A stretch of 64,000 bases of DNA from Sphaerobacter thermophilus DSM 20745 (lineage in GTDB: Bacteria; Chloroflexota; Chloroflexia; Thermomicrobiales; Thermomicrobiaceae): positions 1 to 64,000 of the forward strand of contig NC_013523.1 of assembly GCF_000024985.1 (NCBI RefSeq), read 5' to 3'. A program made the translations under genes and the position numbers. The notes under the pieces are model-generated. The model ran no database searches, was not told the DNA's origin, and saw only the letters and a list, made by a program, of their open reading frames with translations. Below are positions 7,968 to 17,380 of this stretch, piece by piece (positions within the stretch are counted from its first letter, which is position 1; each line of letters starts with the position of its first letter).

Positions 7968-10022
7968 GTGGCGTACAACGTAGCTGTGGACGTGGGGGGC
8001 ACCTTCACCGACGTCCTCCTCTTCAACGAAGAGACCGGGGAGTTGATCCAGGGCAAGGTGCTCTCCACGCCGGAAGACCCCTCGAAAGGCATCGTTACCG
8101 GAATTCAGGCGGTCTGCGAGCGGGCCGGGATCGGGTTCTCGGACCTGCACCTCCACTTCCATGGCACGACCGTCGTGACGAACATGATCCTGACCAGCAC
8201 TGGCTCCCGGGTGGGGCTGCTCACGACGAAGGGGCACGAGCAGATCCTGCACCTGGCACGTGCCTGGACGCCGGGGCCGCTGTACGGCTGGATGTCGCTC
8301 GTCAAGCCCGATCCGCCGGCCGATCCGACCGACACGATCGGCATCAACGAGCGGATCGCCGCCGACGGCACGGTGTTGCAGCCGCTCGACGAGGATGAGG
8401 TTCGTGAGGCGATCCGGACGCTGGTCGACCGGGGCGTCGAGGCGCTCGCCATCGGCTTCCTCAACTCCTACATCAACCCCGCGCACGAGCGGCGCGCCCG
8501 CGAGATCGCGCGCGAGATGTACCCGGACCTCTCGGTGTCGATCTCGTCCGATATGGGGCAGGAGTACGGCGAGTACGAGCGGACGCTGACCACGGTGGTG
8601 AACACCGCCGTGCGACCGCGAACGATGCACTACATGCGGAACTTCGCCTCCTCGATCGGCGAGAAGGGCTTCGGTGGCACGCTCGCTGTGGTCCGTTCCG
8701 ACGGCGGCAACATGAGCACCGATGCCGTGATCGACCGCCCGATCCAGATCGCGCTCTCGGGGCCGTCCGGCGGCGTGACCGGCTCGGCTTACCTGGCGCG
8801 CGTGATCGGCGTGCCCGACGTGCTCACGCTCGACATGGGCGGGACGAGCACCGACGTCTCGCTGGTGCTCGGCGGGGAGACGATCATCCGCCGGGAGATC
8901 CAGCTCGGCTACTACCAGTTCAAGGTTCCGGCGGTGGACGTGCAGAGCGTCGGTGCCGGCGGGGGCTCGATCGCCTTCCTGTCGACCAGCGGCGCGCTGC
9001 AGGTCGGCCCGGCCAGTGCGGGAGCCGACCCCGGCCCGGCCTGCTACGGCCGCGGCGGCACCCAGCCGACCGTGACCGATGCCAACGTGGTCTTGCACCG
9101 CATCCCGCCCGGGGTGGCGCTCGGCGGCACGCTGAAACTGGACGAGGACGCTGCACGGCGTGCGGTCAAGACCATCGCCGACCCGCTGGGCATGAGCGTG
9201 GAAGAGGCGGCCTCGGCGATCCTCGACATTGTCAACGAGAACATGCACGCGGCGCTGCGGGTGGTGAGCGTCGAGCGCGGCCACGACCCGCGACGCTTCG
9301 CGCTGATCGCCTTCGGCGGCGCGGGACCGATGCACGCCAACGCGCTGGGCCGTCTGATCCACTCGCGCTCGGTGATTGTGCCGCCCAGCCCGGGCGTGAT
9401 GAGCGCCTTTGGCTTCCTCACGTCGAACATCCAGAACGAGTTCGCCGAGACGTACCTGCGCATCGCCGAGGAGACGCCGGGTTCGGAGCTGGCTGCGACG
9501 GTGCAGCGCCTGATTGCCCAGGCGAACGAGTGGCTCGAGAGTGAGGGCGTGGCGGAGGACCAGAAGGTCTTCGACCTCTACGCCGACTGCCGCTACTACT
9601 TGCAGAACATCCAGATCCCCTGCCGCTTCGATCTGGCGGAGATCGTGGACGGTGACGCCTGCACCTTCCTGCGCGAGCGGTTCGAGCAGGCGCACCGGCA
9701 GCGCTACAACTTCGACCTGCCCGACTCGCCGCTGGAGATCGCGACGATCCGCGTGGTCGGCCGGGGCACGATCCGTGGCGTGAGCCTCACGGCGAGCACC
9801 AACGGCCGGGCTTCCGGGGACGCGCAGGTCCTGCGGCACGAGCCGGTCTACTTCAACGGCACCTGGATGGACACCGGAATCTACGACCGCGCCAGCTTGC
9901 TCCCGGGCCACGTGCTGGCCGGTCCGGCGATCGTCATCCAGCACGACACCACGACCGTGATCGAGCCGGGCTACACCGGGACTGTGGACGCCTACGGCAA
10001 CATCCTGATCGAGGAGGCATAG
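7968..10022 (+). CDS. hyuA: Hydantoinase/oxoprolinase A-type subunit (HyuA)
   Basis: The 684-residue protein has the N-terminal ATP-binding signature DVGGTFTDVLLF, a central HydA domain with GGTSTDVSLVLGGE, and the C-terminal region seen in N-methylhydantoinase, 5-oxoprolinase and acetone/acetophenone carboxylase A subunits. These ASKHA-fold enzymes phosphorylate a substrate during ATP-dependent amide cleavage or carboxylation. GTG at 7968 is used because conserved sequence begins eight residues later; the upstream extension of the frame only overlays the lyase gene. It pairs with HyuB five bases downstream. Reaction within the family cannot be fixed. Confidence 0.9.
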   Translation: MAYNVAVDVGGTFTDVLLFNEETGELIQGKVLSTPEDPSKGIVTGIQAVCERAGIGFSDLHLHFHGTTVVTNMILTSTGSRVGLLTTKGHEQILHLARAWTPGPLYGWMSLVKPDPPADPTDTIGINERIAADGTVLQPLDEDEVREAIRTLVDRGVEALAIGFLNSYINPAHERRAREIAREMYPDLSVSISSDMGQEYGEYERTLTTVVNTAVRPRTMHYMRNFASSIGEKGFGGTLAVVRSDGGNMSTDAVIDRPIQIALSGPSGGVTGSAYLARVIGVPDVLTLDMGGTSTDVSLVLGGETIIRREIQLGYYQFKVPAVDVQSVGAGGGSIAFLSTSGALQVGPASAGADPGPACYGRGGTQPTVTDANVVLHRIPPGVALGGTLKLDEDAARRAVKTIADPLGMSVEEAASAILDIVNENMHAALRVVSVERGHDPRRFALIAFGGAGPMHANALGRLIHSRSVIVPPSPGVMSAFGFLTSNIQNEFAETYLRIAEETPGSELAATVQRLIAQANEWLESEGVAEDQKVFDLYADCRYYLQNIQIPCRFDLAEIVDGDACTFLRERFEQAHRQRYNFDLPDSPLEIATIRVVGRGTIRGVSLTASTNGRASGDAQVLRHEPVYFNGTWMDTGIYDRASLLPGHVLAGPAIVIQHDTTTVIEPGYTGTVDAYGNILIEEA

Positions 10023-10027
10023 GCGAG

Positions 10028-11926
10028 ATGGTGCTGCACGAGAAGCCGCTGCCGGACTTCGTCCGCGAGCACAACATCGACCAGGTCACGCTCGACATCA
10101 TCGAGAACGCGCTGAAGAACATCCGCTACGAGATGGACCGGGTCCTGGTGACCACGGCGGTGAGCCCGATCATCCGTGAGCAGGCGGACGAGTTCCCGCT
10201 GATCGCCGACCGGAAGGGCCGCATGATCGTCGGGCAGTTCGGCAGCCCGGTCGATACGGTGCTGGCGCACTCGCCCTACCGGGTCGAGGACCTCAAGGAC
10301 GGCGACGTCATCGCCACCAACGACCCGTATATGATGGACGGGTCCACCTCCCACCTGCCCGACATCCTGCTGGTGCGGCCGATCTTCTACGACGGCGACC
10401 ACATCGGCTATGCCCTCCAGTGGGGCAACCTGATGGATGTCGGTGGCAGCACTGCCGGGAGCATCCCCATCGACGCCCGCTCGATCTACGAGGAGGGCGT
10501 GCGCATGCCGCCGGTCAAGCTCTACGACGGCGGCAAACTGAATGAGGATGTCCTGCGCTTCTTCTGCCACAACTCGCGCACCCCACGCGAGACGCGGGCG
10601 GACATCATGGCCATCGCCGCCGGGACGGCGGCCGGTGCCCAGCGGGTCAAGGACATCTGCGACCGCTTCGGCAAGGACACCTACCTCGAGGCGTGCGACG
10701 CGCTGCTCGACCGGACCCGCCGCAGCGTGATCGAGCTGATCCGCAAGTACATCCCGGAGGGCCAGCGCTTCGAGTTCGAGGACTACACCGACGACGACGG
10801 CCTCGGTAATGGTCCGATCAAGCTCAAGCTGGCGATGTGGCGGGAAGGCGACACCCTGAACCTCGACTGGACCGGGACCGACGCGCAGGTGCCGGGGCCG
10901 GTGAACTTCCTGCTCAACAAGCGGATGTTCCAGATGTTCGCCGGGGTGTTCCTGATCTCCGCCTTTGACCCCACCATCCTGTTCAACGACGGCTACGAGG
11001 ACATCATCAACGTCACCATCCCGGAGGGGAGCGTGCTGCAGCCGAAGGATCCGGCGCCGCTCTCGAACCGGCTGGTGGTGATGGCGCGCCTGTTCGACGT
11101 GCTCGGCGCGGTCTACGCCAAGGCGATCGGCTTCCAGGTCTCCGGCTCCTACGGCACCAGCCCGAACTTCGTGTACTCCGGCGTCAAGCCGACGGGCGAG
11201 CCGTTCCAGACGATGGAGATCCTCTACGGCGGGATCCCGGCGATTATGGGCAAGGACGGCCTGGACGGGCACTCCTGGTGGCCCGAGTTCCTGGCCGTGC
11301 CTGCGGAGTACATGGAGACCTACTACCCGCTGATCGTCGAGGAGTACCGTGCCCGCATCGACAGCGGAGGCGCGGGGCTTTACCGCGGCGGCTGCGGCAT
11401 CAAGAAGGTCTACCGCTTCCTCGCCGACGGACGGATCACCTACCAGGACGACCGCTACCACACCTATCCCTACGGCGTGGGCGGCGGCAAGCCGGGCGCG
11501 TCGTCGAAGAAGACCCTCATCCGCGCCAACGGCGAGACGGTCGAACTGCCGTCCAAGGTACGCGACGTCCCGGTCTACGCGGGCGACCGGCTCATCTTCG
11601 AGACGGCCGGCGCCGGCGGGGTCGGCGACCCGCTGGAACGGGATCCGGAGCTGGTCGCCAAGGATGTGCGCTGGAACCTGGTCAGCCGTGAGGCCGCACG
11701 GCGCGACTACGGCGTGGTCCTGAAGGACGACGGCTCGGTTGATGCCGCGGCGACTGAGGCGGAACGAGCGAAGATCCGCGCGACCCGGGGGCCGCTGCCG
11801 GAGTTCGACCATGGCGATCTCCCGCCGCTCGAGGAGCTGAGCCGGATCGTCGCCGCGACGCGCCGCACGTTCAACGAGTGGCTCTCCCAGGAGCTTGGCA
11901 AGGCGCGCGTCAACGGGGTGAGATAG
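10028..11926 (+). CDS. hyuB: Hydantoinase/oxoprolinase B-type subunit (HyuB)
   Basis: The 632-residue protein matches the B subunit of N-methylhydantoinase/acetone carboxylase alpha-type enzymes. Key stretches are IIENALKNIRYEMDRVL at the N-terminus, VIATNDPYMMDGSTSHLPD with likely metal or active-site Asp and His, and a C-terminal GAGLYRGGCGIKKVYRF. It forms a heteromer with HyuA. The start ATG at 10028 is five bases after the hyuA stop, and it ends the GntR-led operon. The C-terminal tail after about residue 560 is more polar and less typical. The next 160 bases are hairpin repeat and then IS copy 1. Confidence 0.9.
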   Translation: MVLHEKPLPDFVREHNIDQVTLDIIENALKNIRYEMDRVLVTTAVSPIIREQADEFPLIADRKGRMIVGQFGSPVDTVLAHSPYRVEDLKDGDVIATNDPYMMDGSTSHLPDILLVRPIFYDGDHIGYALQWGNLMDVGGSTAGSIPIDARSIYEEGVRMPPVKLYDGGKLNEDVLRFFCHNSRTPRETRADIMAIAAGTAAGAQRVKDICDRFGKDTYLEACDALLDRTRRSVIELIRKYIPEGQRFEFEDYTDDDGLGNGPIKLKLAMWREGDTLNLDWTGTDAQVPGPVNFLLNKRMFQMFAGVFLISAFDPTILFNDGYEDIINVTIPEGSVLQPKDPAPLSNRLVVMARLFDVLGAVYAKAIGFQVSGSYGTSPNFVYSGVKPTGEPFQTMEILYGGIPAIMGKDGLDGHSWWPEFLAVPAEYMETYYPLIVEEYRARIDSGGAGLYRGGCGIKKVYRFLADGRITYQDDRYHTYPYGVGGGKPGASSKKTLIRANGETVELPSKVRDVPVYAGDRLIFETAGAGGVGDPLERDPELVAKDVRWNLVSREAARRDYGVVLKDDGSVDAAATEAERAKIRATRGPLPEFDHGDLPPLEELSRIVAATRRTFNEWLSQELGKARVNGVR

Positions 11927-11962
11927 GCCGGCAGGCGGAGCGGCGGCTTTGGTATCGGGCGG

Positions 11963-12087
11963 CGTCGCGTGCCCGGGGCTGAAGCCGCCGGGCTAACGAG
12001 GAAAGCCGGCTCTAGCCGGCTGGGGCGACGCAGGGCTGGCGCCTCGGCGTTAGGGACCGCGCCGCCCGGCATATGCCCGGGGCTAAA
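11963..12087. repeat. GC-rich hairpin repeats flanking IS copy 1 (left)
   Basis: A double-hairpin repeat (gtgcccggggctgaagccgccgggct split over 11970-11995, then gccggctctagccggct) is followed by half of another repeat, gcccggggc plus taaa, which IS copy 1 interrupts at 12088. The other half resumes at 13148. Confidence 0.8.
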
Positions 12088-13147
12088 ACGCTTGGTGTGA
12101 GTTAGCCGGGGCATGCTGTGCCCTCTTGACACAGGAAGGTGCCCACTTCCATACGGGAGATAGCTCGTATCCGTCTCCCACGAAAGGAGCACCCGATGGA
12201 TGTGGACACCTTCCTGATTACAGTCTATGTCCTGGTCGACACCTTCTGCCAGACCCACCTGCCCCCGGAGCCCCACCGCCCCGGCCCCGCGCCGGCCCTG
12301 AGCCGCAGCGAGGTCTTGACCCTGGCCATCTTCGGGCAGTGGATGAGGTTCTCCAGTGAGCAGGACTTCTACCGCTACGCCGAGCGCCACCTGCGCCCCT
12401 ACTTCCCGACCCTGCCCCACCGCAGCCAATACAACCGGCTGCTGCGGCGGCATCAGGTCGCCCTGGCCCAGTTCGCCCTCTACCTGGCAGACCAACTTGG
12501 CCGGGGGCCAGTGGCGGTGGATGTGCTCGATGTGGCGCCGGCTCCGGTGCGCAACGCCAAGCGCCGCGGGCGGGGCTGGCTGGCCGGCGAGGCCAACATC
12601 GGCTTCAGCTTGCGCCTGGGCTGGTTTGCCGGCTTCCGCGTGCTGACCGCCGTCAGCCTGGAGGGGGCGATCACCGGCTGGGGCGTGGCCCCGGCCAGCA
12701 CCAATGAGCGGTCCCTCGCCGAGACCCTGATTGCCTGTCGGGCCCACCCCGATCCCCGCCTGCCCAGTGTCGGCACGCCGGTGGCGACCTATCTGGCGGA
12801 TAGTGGCTTTGCCGGCGAGGACTACGAGGCGCACCTGGCGGCCACCTACGGGGTGACGCTGGTGGCCACCCCGCAGCGAGGCAGTCGGCGGCGCTGGCCC
12901 AAGGCGGTCCGCCGCTGGGCGGCCCGGCATCGCCAGATCGTGGAGACGGTCATCGGGCGGCTGCTGCACACCTTCGGGCTGGAGCGCGAGCGGCCGCACA
13001 CGCTGGCGGGCTTCCAGGCGCGGCTGGCGGCCCGGGTGGCGCTGCACAATCTCTGCTGCTGGCTAAATCGGCAGCGGGGACGGCCGCTGCTGGCGGTGGC
13101 GAACCTGATCACCTGGTAGCCACGGCGCCCTAACTCACACCAAGCGT
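12088..13147 (+). mobile_element. IS copy 1, IS982-like, intact, 1060 bp
   Basis: The ends are perfect 18-bp inverted repeats acgcttggtgtgagttag (12088-12105) and its complement (13130-13147). TAAA lies on both sides (12084-12087 and 13148-13151), giving a 4-bp target duplication. Removing the element restores ggctaaagcc inside a GC-rich hairpin repeat. A TTGACA at 12126-12131 near the left end may drive the transposase. An element of the same length is at 53386 on the opposite strand. Family assignment rests on the transposase. Confidence 0.95.
12196..13119 (+). CDS. IS transposase, DDE type, IS982-like
   Basis: This 307-residue transposase begins MDVDTFLITVYVLVDTFCQ, the style of IS982-family N-termini. 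It contains likely catalytic acidic positions in VAVDVLDVAP and LADSGFAGEDYEAH, and the C-terminal block RQIVETVIGRLLHTFGLE followed by LAGFQARLAARVALHNLCCW, where Glu is the expected third catalytic residue. ATG at 12196 has AAAGGAG eight bases upstream. It differs from copy 2 at about five residues (for example Glu/Lys after EDY, Ala/Val before RHRQ). It appears functional; the family call is from recall, not a search. Confidence 0.88.
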   Translation: MDVDTFLITVYVLVDTFCQTHLPPEPHRPGPAPALSRSEVLTLAIFGQWMRFSSEQDFYRYAERHLRPYFPTLPHRSQYNRLLRRHQVALAQFALYLADQLGRGPVAVDVLDVAPAPVRNAKRRGRGWLAGEANIGFSLRLGWFAGFRVLTAVSLEGAITGWGVAPASTNERSLAETLIACRAHPDPRLPSVGTPVATYLADSGFAGEDYEAHLAATYGVTLVATPQRGSRRRWPKAVRRWAARHRQIVETVIGRLLHTFGLERERPHTLAGFQARLAARVALHNLCCWLNRQRGRPLLAVANLITW

Positions 13148-13310
13148 TAAAGCCACCGGGCTAGGAAGCGAAGCCCACTGAAGGGGCTGGGGACGCGGCG
13201 CCCGGCGTGAGGCCGGATCGGATCAGCGCGCGGTGGGACAAGGGAGCCCCTTTAGTGGGCTTATCCGTATTCAGCCCGGCGGCTTTAGCCCCGGGCACAG
13301 ACCTCAATGC
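13148..13310. repeat. GC-rich hairpin repeats flanking IS copy 1 (right)
   Basis: The interrupted repeat resumes with taaagccaccgggct and continues into a second hairpin with agcccactgaaggggct. A reversed copy near 13240-13300 contains an unoccupied ggctttagcc site at 13281-13290. The remaining bases up to the LeuC-type gene at 13466 show no clear promoter. Confidence 0.8.
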
Positions 13311-13465
13311 GAGATCCTCCGGAGCTGGTCCTACAGGTGGTGCTGGGCGGCGCCCCGGCCGCCGCCCGCGGTCCTGAGCCGGCGCTCCCGCGGCGTCCGG
13401 TCTTGACGTAAACTACACGCACAAGGCCGCCGTTTTCCCGCCGCTCGCTGACCTGGAGGGAACCC

Positions 13466-14740
13466 ATGCCACACACGCTCGCGGAGAAGATCCTCCTGGC
13501 CCATAGCGACGTTGCCGACCTGGCGCCCGGGGACATCGTCATGGTCCGCTGCGACCTCGTCATGGCGAACGATGTCTCCGGCCCGGTAGCCTTCCGCATG
13601 ATGGAGAAGATGGGCGCCAGCACCGTCTTCGACCCGACGAAAATCGTGATGGCCGCCGATCATTTCGCCCCGGCCAAGGACGCCCGCTCGGCCGACCTGC
13701 AGCGCCAGTTGAAGGAATGGTCCGACCGGCACGGCGTGACCTACTACGGGCAGGGGCGGGGCGGCATCGAACACACCGTGCTGGTGGAGGACGGCTGGAT
13801 CGTCCCCGGCACGGTCATTGCCGGGGGCGACTCGCACACCTGCACCTACGGCGCCCTCGGCGCCTTCGGCTCTGGGCTGGGGTCGACCGACATCGCTGCC
13901 TGCCTCGTCTTCGGTAGCTTCTGGCAGACGGTTCCAGCAACGATCGAGGTGACGTTCACCGGCGCCAAGCGCCCCTTCGTGACCGGCAAGGACCTCATCC
14001 TGGCCGTGATCGACGCGATCGGCGTCGGCGGTGGGACGAACACGGTGCTGGAGTTCGTCGGCCCCGGCGCAGCGGCGCTCACCATCGACGAGCGGCTGGC
14101 GGTCGCCAACATGGCGGTTGAGGCCGGGGCGGAGACCGGCCTCTTCCCTGCCGATGAAGTCACCGCCGCCTATCTGGCCGGACGCACCGACCGGCCCTGG
14201 CAGCCGGAGCGCTCAGACCCGGATGCCTCGTTCGCCCGCCGGGTCCGGATCGACCTCGACGGCGTGCCGCCGCTGATCGCGTTGCCCCACTCGCCGGGCA
14301 ACGTCGTGCCGGTGGCTGAGGCCGCCGGGCGGAAGATCGATCAGGTCTACATCGGCAACTGCGCCAACGGCACGATGACCGACCTGCGGCAGGCGGCATC
14401 GATCCTGGCTGGCAACCGGGTGCACCCGGACGTCCGGGCCATCATCGTGCCCGCGTCGCAGAAGGTCTACCGGGAGGCGTTGGCGGAGGGGCTGATCGAC
14501 CAGTTCGTCGCGGCGGGCGCGATTGTCTCGACCCCCACCTGCGGCGCCTGCTTCGGTGGGCACATGGGGGTACTGGCGGCCGGGGAGCGTGCCGTGGCTA
14601 CCACCAACCGCAACTTCAAGGGGCGCATGGGCTCGGCCGACGCGGAGGTCTACCTGGCGAACGCCTACGTGGCCGCCGCGGCGGCCGTTGCCGGTGAGAT
14701 CATCGATCCCAGCGCGGTCGCGGAGGGAGTGCCGGCATGA
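13466..14740 (+). CDS. LeuC/aconitase-family hydro-lyase large subunit
   Basis: The 424-residue protein is of the archaeal-type 3-isopropylmalate dehydratase/homoaconitase class, a [4Fe-4S] enzyme that isomerises hydroxy acids by dehydration and rehydration. It has GGDSHTCTYGALGAFGSGLG with active-site His and Cys, and cluster ligands Cys299 (IGNC), Cys359 and Cys362 (TCGAC). The small subunit starts four bases before its stop. Leucine synthesis is the simplest role, but the same family includes 2,3-dimethylmalate dehydratase and homoaconitase. The other leu genes are not here, and the neighbouring operon is catabolic. Confidence 0.88.
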   Translation: MPHTLAEKILLAHSDVADLAPGDIVMVRCDLVMANDVSGPVAFRMMEKMGASTVFDPTKIVMAADHFAPAKDARSADLQRQLKEWSDRHGVTYYGQGRGGIEHTVLVEDGWIVPGTVIAGGDSHTCTYGALGAFGSGLGSTDIAACLVFGSFWQTVPATIEVTFTGAKRPFVTGKDLILAVIDAIGVGGGTNTVLEFVGPGAAALTIDERLAVANMAVEAGAETGLFPADEVTAAYLAGRTDRPWQPERSDPDASFARRVRIDLDGVPPLIALPHSPGNVVPVAEAAGRKIDQVYIGNCANGTMTDLRQAASILAGNRVHPDVRAIIVPASQKVYREALAEGLIDQFVAAGAIVSTPTCGACFGGHMGVLAAGERAVATTNRNFKGRMGSADAEVYLANAYVAAAAAVAGEIIDPSAVAEGVPA

Positions 14741-15234
14741 TCCTGGAAGGCGCCGCTGTTGTTATCCGGCAGGACAACGTCGACACCGACGTGCTCTACC
14801 CTGGCTCGTACCTCAACATCGCCGACCCCGAGCAGATGAAGCCGTACCTGTTCGAGGGGTTGGACCCGAGCCTGCGCGACCAGCTCGGCGGACCGACGAT
14901 CCTGGTCGTGGGCGAGAACTTCGGCACCGGCTCGTCGCGCGAGCACGTGCCGCACGCGATGCTCGCCTGGGGCATCCGCTGCGTGCTGGGCAAGAGCTTC
15001 GCCCGCATCTTCTACCGCAACTGCATCAACCTGGGCTTGCCCGCCATCGTCTGCCCGGAGGCGGTCGAGGCCGCCGAGCCCGGGGTCACCGTGCGCATCG
15101 ACACCGACACCGGGGCGGTCCAGGTGGGCGACGCGACGTTCCGGGCGGCGCCGCTGCCGCCCTTCATGCGGGACATGCTCGCCTCCGGCGGCCTCGTCGA
15201 CTGGGCCCGCCGCCGCCTCGCCGAAGCAGGGTAG
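14737..15234 (+). CDS. LeuD/aconitase-family hydro-lyase small subunit
   Basis: The 165-residue swivel-domain subunit has NVDTDVLYPGSYLNI at its N-terminus, where the YLNI loop influences substrate choice, and the catalytic ENFGTGSSREHVPHA serine loop. Length fits archaeal-type small subunits. ATG at 14737 overlaps the large-subunit stop (ATGA), so the two form one enzyme. Leucine versus catabolic substrate is not resolved from sequence. Confidence 0.88.
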   Translation: MILEGAAVVIRQDNVDTDVLYPGSYLNIADPEQMKPYLFEGLDPSLRDQLGGPTILVVGENFGTGSSREHVPHAMLAWGIRCVLGKSFARIFYRNCINLGLPAIVCPEAVEAAEPGVTVRIDTDTGAVQVGDATFRAAPLPPFMRDMLASGGLVDWARRRLAEAG

Positions 15235-15723
15235 GGCGGGCCTTTGGAGTGCGGTGGTCCAGGCCGTCGCAATGGTATGGCGTGGGATGGTGACCCGCGC
15301 CCGCGGTGGGTGGTGAGAGGAGCTCACCGCCCGGCACGTGACCGGGGTGGGTGGCGTGAAGGATCCGGTGCCGCGGGCACGCACCACGCGCGCCGGCCCG
15401 TTGCGCACGGCCGGCGCCGGTCGGGGTAAGATGAACGAGGGCTGCTAGTGGCTCGCGCCGCGGGTGGCTCCGATCGGGGTGAGAGGCGGGGGCTGCCGCG
15501 CACGCTACTATTGGTGAACCGCCGCACGTACGTTACACTCATTGCTGCGGCGCGGCCCGACGGTCGTCCGGAGGGCACCGGAACTCCGCCCCGTGGGTGA
15601 GGGCGGGGGTATCCGCTTGCCCTGCCGCTGGCTGTACTCTTGCGAACGATGCACGTACGTTGGTCGGCCGGCTTCGCTGGGCCGTGTGCGGCCATGCAGC
15701 GGGAGCGGAGAGAGGGAGCGTAG
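15235..15723. other. Non-coding gap before the phosphate transport pair
   Basis: I see no supported gene in these 489 bases. The 11-mer gcacgtacgtt, containing the palindrome acgtacgt, occurs at 15524-15534 and again at 15651-15661, the second copy 63 bases upstream of the DUF47 start. These might be paired regulator sites. No clear -10/-35 pair was found. Confidence 0.4.
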
Positions 15724-16362
15724 ATGGTACTGGCGCGGTTTCTGCCCCGTGATGCGCAGTTCTTCACCCTCTTCCGCGAAGCCGCGGCCAACGCTGTCGA
15801 GACCGCCCAGGTGCTCGCCGACATGCTCGCCACGATGGAGGACGTGGACCGCAAGGCCCGGCGCCTGCGCGACCTCGAGCATCGGGGCGACGAGATCACC
15901 CACCAGGTTTTCCACTCCCTCAACAGCACCTTCGTCACACCGATCGACCGGGAAGACATCCGCGACCTGGCCAGCCAGATCGACGACTTCGTCGATTACA
16001 TCGAAGAGGCGGGCCGGCGCATTTACCTCTACCGCATCAGCGAACGCAACGAGCGGGCGACGCTCTTCGGCAAGGTCCTGTTAGAACAGGCTCAGATCCT
16101 CGCCGAGGCGGTCCCGCGGCTGGAGCATTCGAAGGAGCGGGACCGTGTCCTGCGTTACACGGTCGAGATCAACCGGCTGGAGAACGAGGCGGACGACGCG
16201 CTGAGCCAGGCACTCGCCGTCCTCTACGATGGCGTTGAGGATATCCCGGCCCTCATCCGAGCGATCCGCTGGGGCGAGTTGTACCAGTTGCTCGAGGACG
16301 CGACCGATCGCGCCGAGAGCGTGGCGAACACGATGGAGGGAATCGTACTCAAGAATGCCTGA
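15724..16362 (+). CDS. DUF47 family PhoU-like phosphate transport accessory protein
   Basis: This 212-residue all-helical protein matches the DUF47/Pit accessory family: it begins MVLARFLPRDAQFFTLFREA, and includes RRLRDLEHRGDEITHQVF with the E-x-x-x-D pattern typical of PhoU-like metal binding, and PIDREDIRDLASQIDDFVDY. Such proteins are cytoplasmic and are thought to modulate a partner PiT transporter. It overlaps the transporter gene by eight bases. Confidence 0.92.
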   Translation: MVLARFLPRDAQFFTLFREAAANAVETAQVLADMLATMEDVDRKARRLRDLEHRGDEITHQVFHSLNSTFVTPIDREDIRDLASQIDDFVDYIEEAGRRIYLYRISERNERATLFGKVLLEQAQILAEAVPRLEHSKERDRVLRYTVEINRLENEADDALSQALAVLYDGVEDIPALIRAIRWGELYQLLEDATDRAESVANTMEGIVLKNA

Positions 16363-17365
16363 TCCGGCTCTCCTGGCGTTGATCGTCGTTGTCGCCCTGG
16401 CGCTGGCCTTCGACTTCATCAATGGGTTCCATGACACGGCGAACGCCATCGCCACGTCGGTGGCGACGCGGGTGCTCACCCCCGGCAAGGCCGTCGCCAT
16501 GGCGGCCATCCTCAACGTCGTCGGTGCGCTGACAGGCACAGCGGTAGCCAACACGGTTGGCCGGGGGATCGTGCCTCCGGAAGTGGCCACCCAGCTCCTC
16601 GTGATCTCGGCGCTGATCTCGGCCATCACCTGGAACCTCGTCACGTGGTACTTCGGCATTCCCTCCAGCTCGAGTCACGCCCTCATCTTCTCGATCGTCG
16701 GCGCGGGCGTAGCCGCAGCCGGCTTTCAGTCGATCATCCTCGGCGGCCTGTCCCGCACCTTCGAGGGGCTGTTCTTCTCGCCGCTGTTCGGCTTCCTGGG
16801 CGCCTTCGCGCTGATGGTGCTCCTGTTCTGGATCTTCGCGCGGGTGCGGCCCCGCGTGGTCTCCCGCATCTTCGGGCGGCTCCAGGTCCTCTCGGCCGCG
16901 TACATGGCCTACAGCCACGGTCTGGGCGACGCTCAGAAGACGATGGGCGTGATCACCATGGCATTGGCCAGCTACTACGGCTGGACGGGTGACGAGTGGG
17001 AGGTGCCGCTCTGGGTGATCCTGGCGGCGGCAGGTGCGATGGGCGCGGGCACCGCGGTCGGCGGTTGGCGCATCATCGAGACGATGGGGCTGAAGGTGGT
17101 TGAGCTGCGGCCGATCCACGGCTTCGCTGCCGAGACCGCGGCGGCGACGGTGATCGAGGTCGCCAGCCGCCTCGGCATCCCGGTCTCGACCACGCACGTC
17201 ATCTCCTCGGCCATCATGGGCGTCGGCTCGACGCGGCGCCTGTCCGCCGTGCGCTGGGGCGTGGCCGGGCGGATCGTCTCCGCCTGGGTGATCACCCTCC
17301 CCATCTGCACGATCCTCGGCTGGCTGGTCTACTCCGCGTTACACCTGATCACCGGCGTACAGTGA
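16355..17365 (+). CDS. pit: PiT-family inorganic phosphate transporter
   Basis: The 336-residue integral membrane protein has the two inverted family signatures: DFINGFHDTANAIATSVATR near the N-terminus and MAYSHGLGDAQKTMGVITMA in the second half, both carrying the conserved Asp and Asn/Gln residues for Pi and cation binding. About ten membrane helices are apparent, plus GIPVSTTHVISSAIMGVG near the C-terminus. ATG at 16355 with GGAGGG upstream is chosen over upstream starts because the membrane domain begins there. Length is shorter than E. coli PitA, as is common for bacterial PiT proteins paired with DUF47. Confidence 0.93.
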   Translation: MPDPALLALIVVVALALAFDFINGFHDTANAIATSVATRVLTPGKAVAMAAILNVVGALTGTAVANTVGRGIVPPEVATQLLVISALISAITWNLVTWYFGIPSSSSHALIFSIVGAGVAAAGFQSIILGGLSRTFEGLFFSPLFGFLGAFALMVLLFWIFARVRPRVVSRIFGRLQVLSAAYMAYSHGLGDAQKTMGVITMALASYYGWTGDEWEVPLWVILAAAGAMGAGTAVGGWRIIETMGLKVVELRPIHGFAAETAAATVIEVASRLGIPVSTTHVISSAIMGVGSTRRLSAVRWGVAGRIVSAWVITLPICTILGWLVYSALHLITGVQ

Positions 17366-17380
17366 GGAACGACTGAAGTC

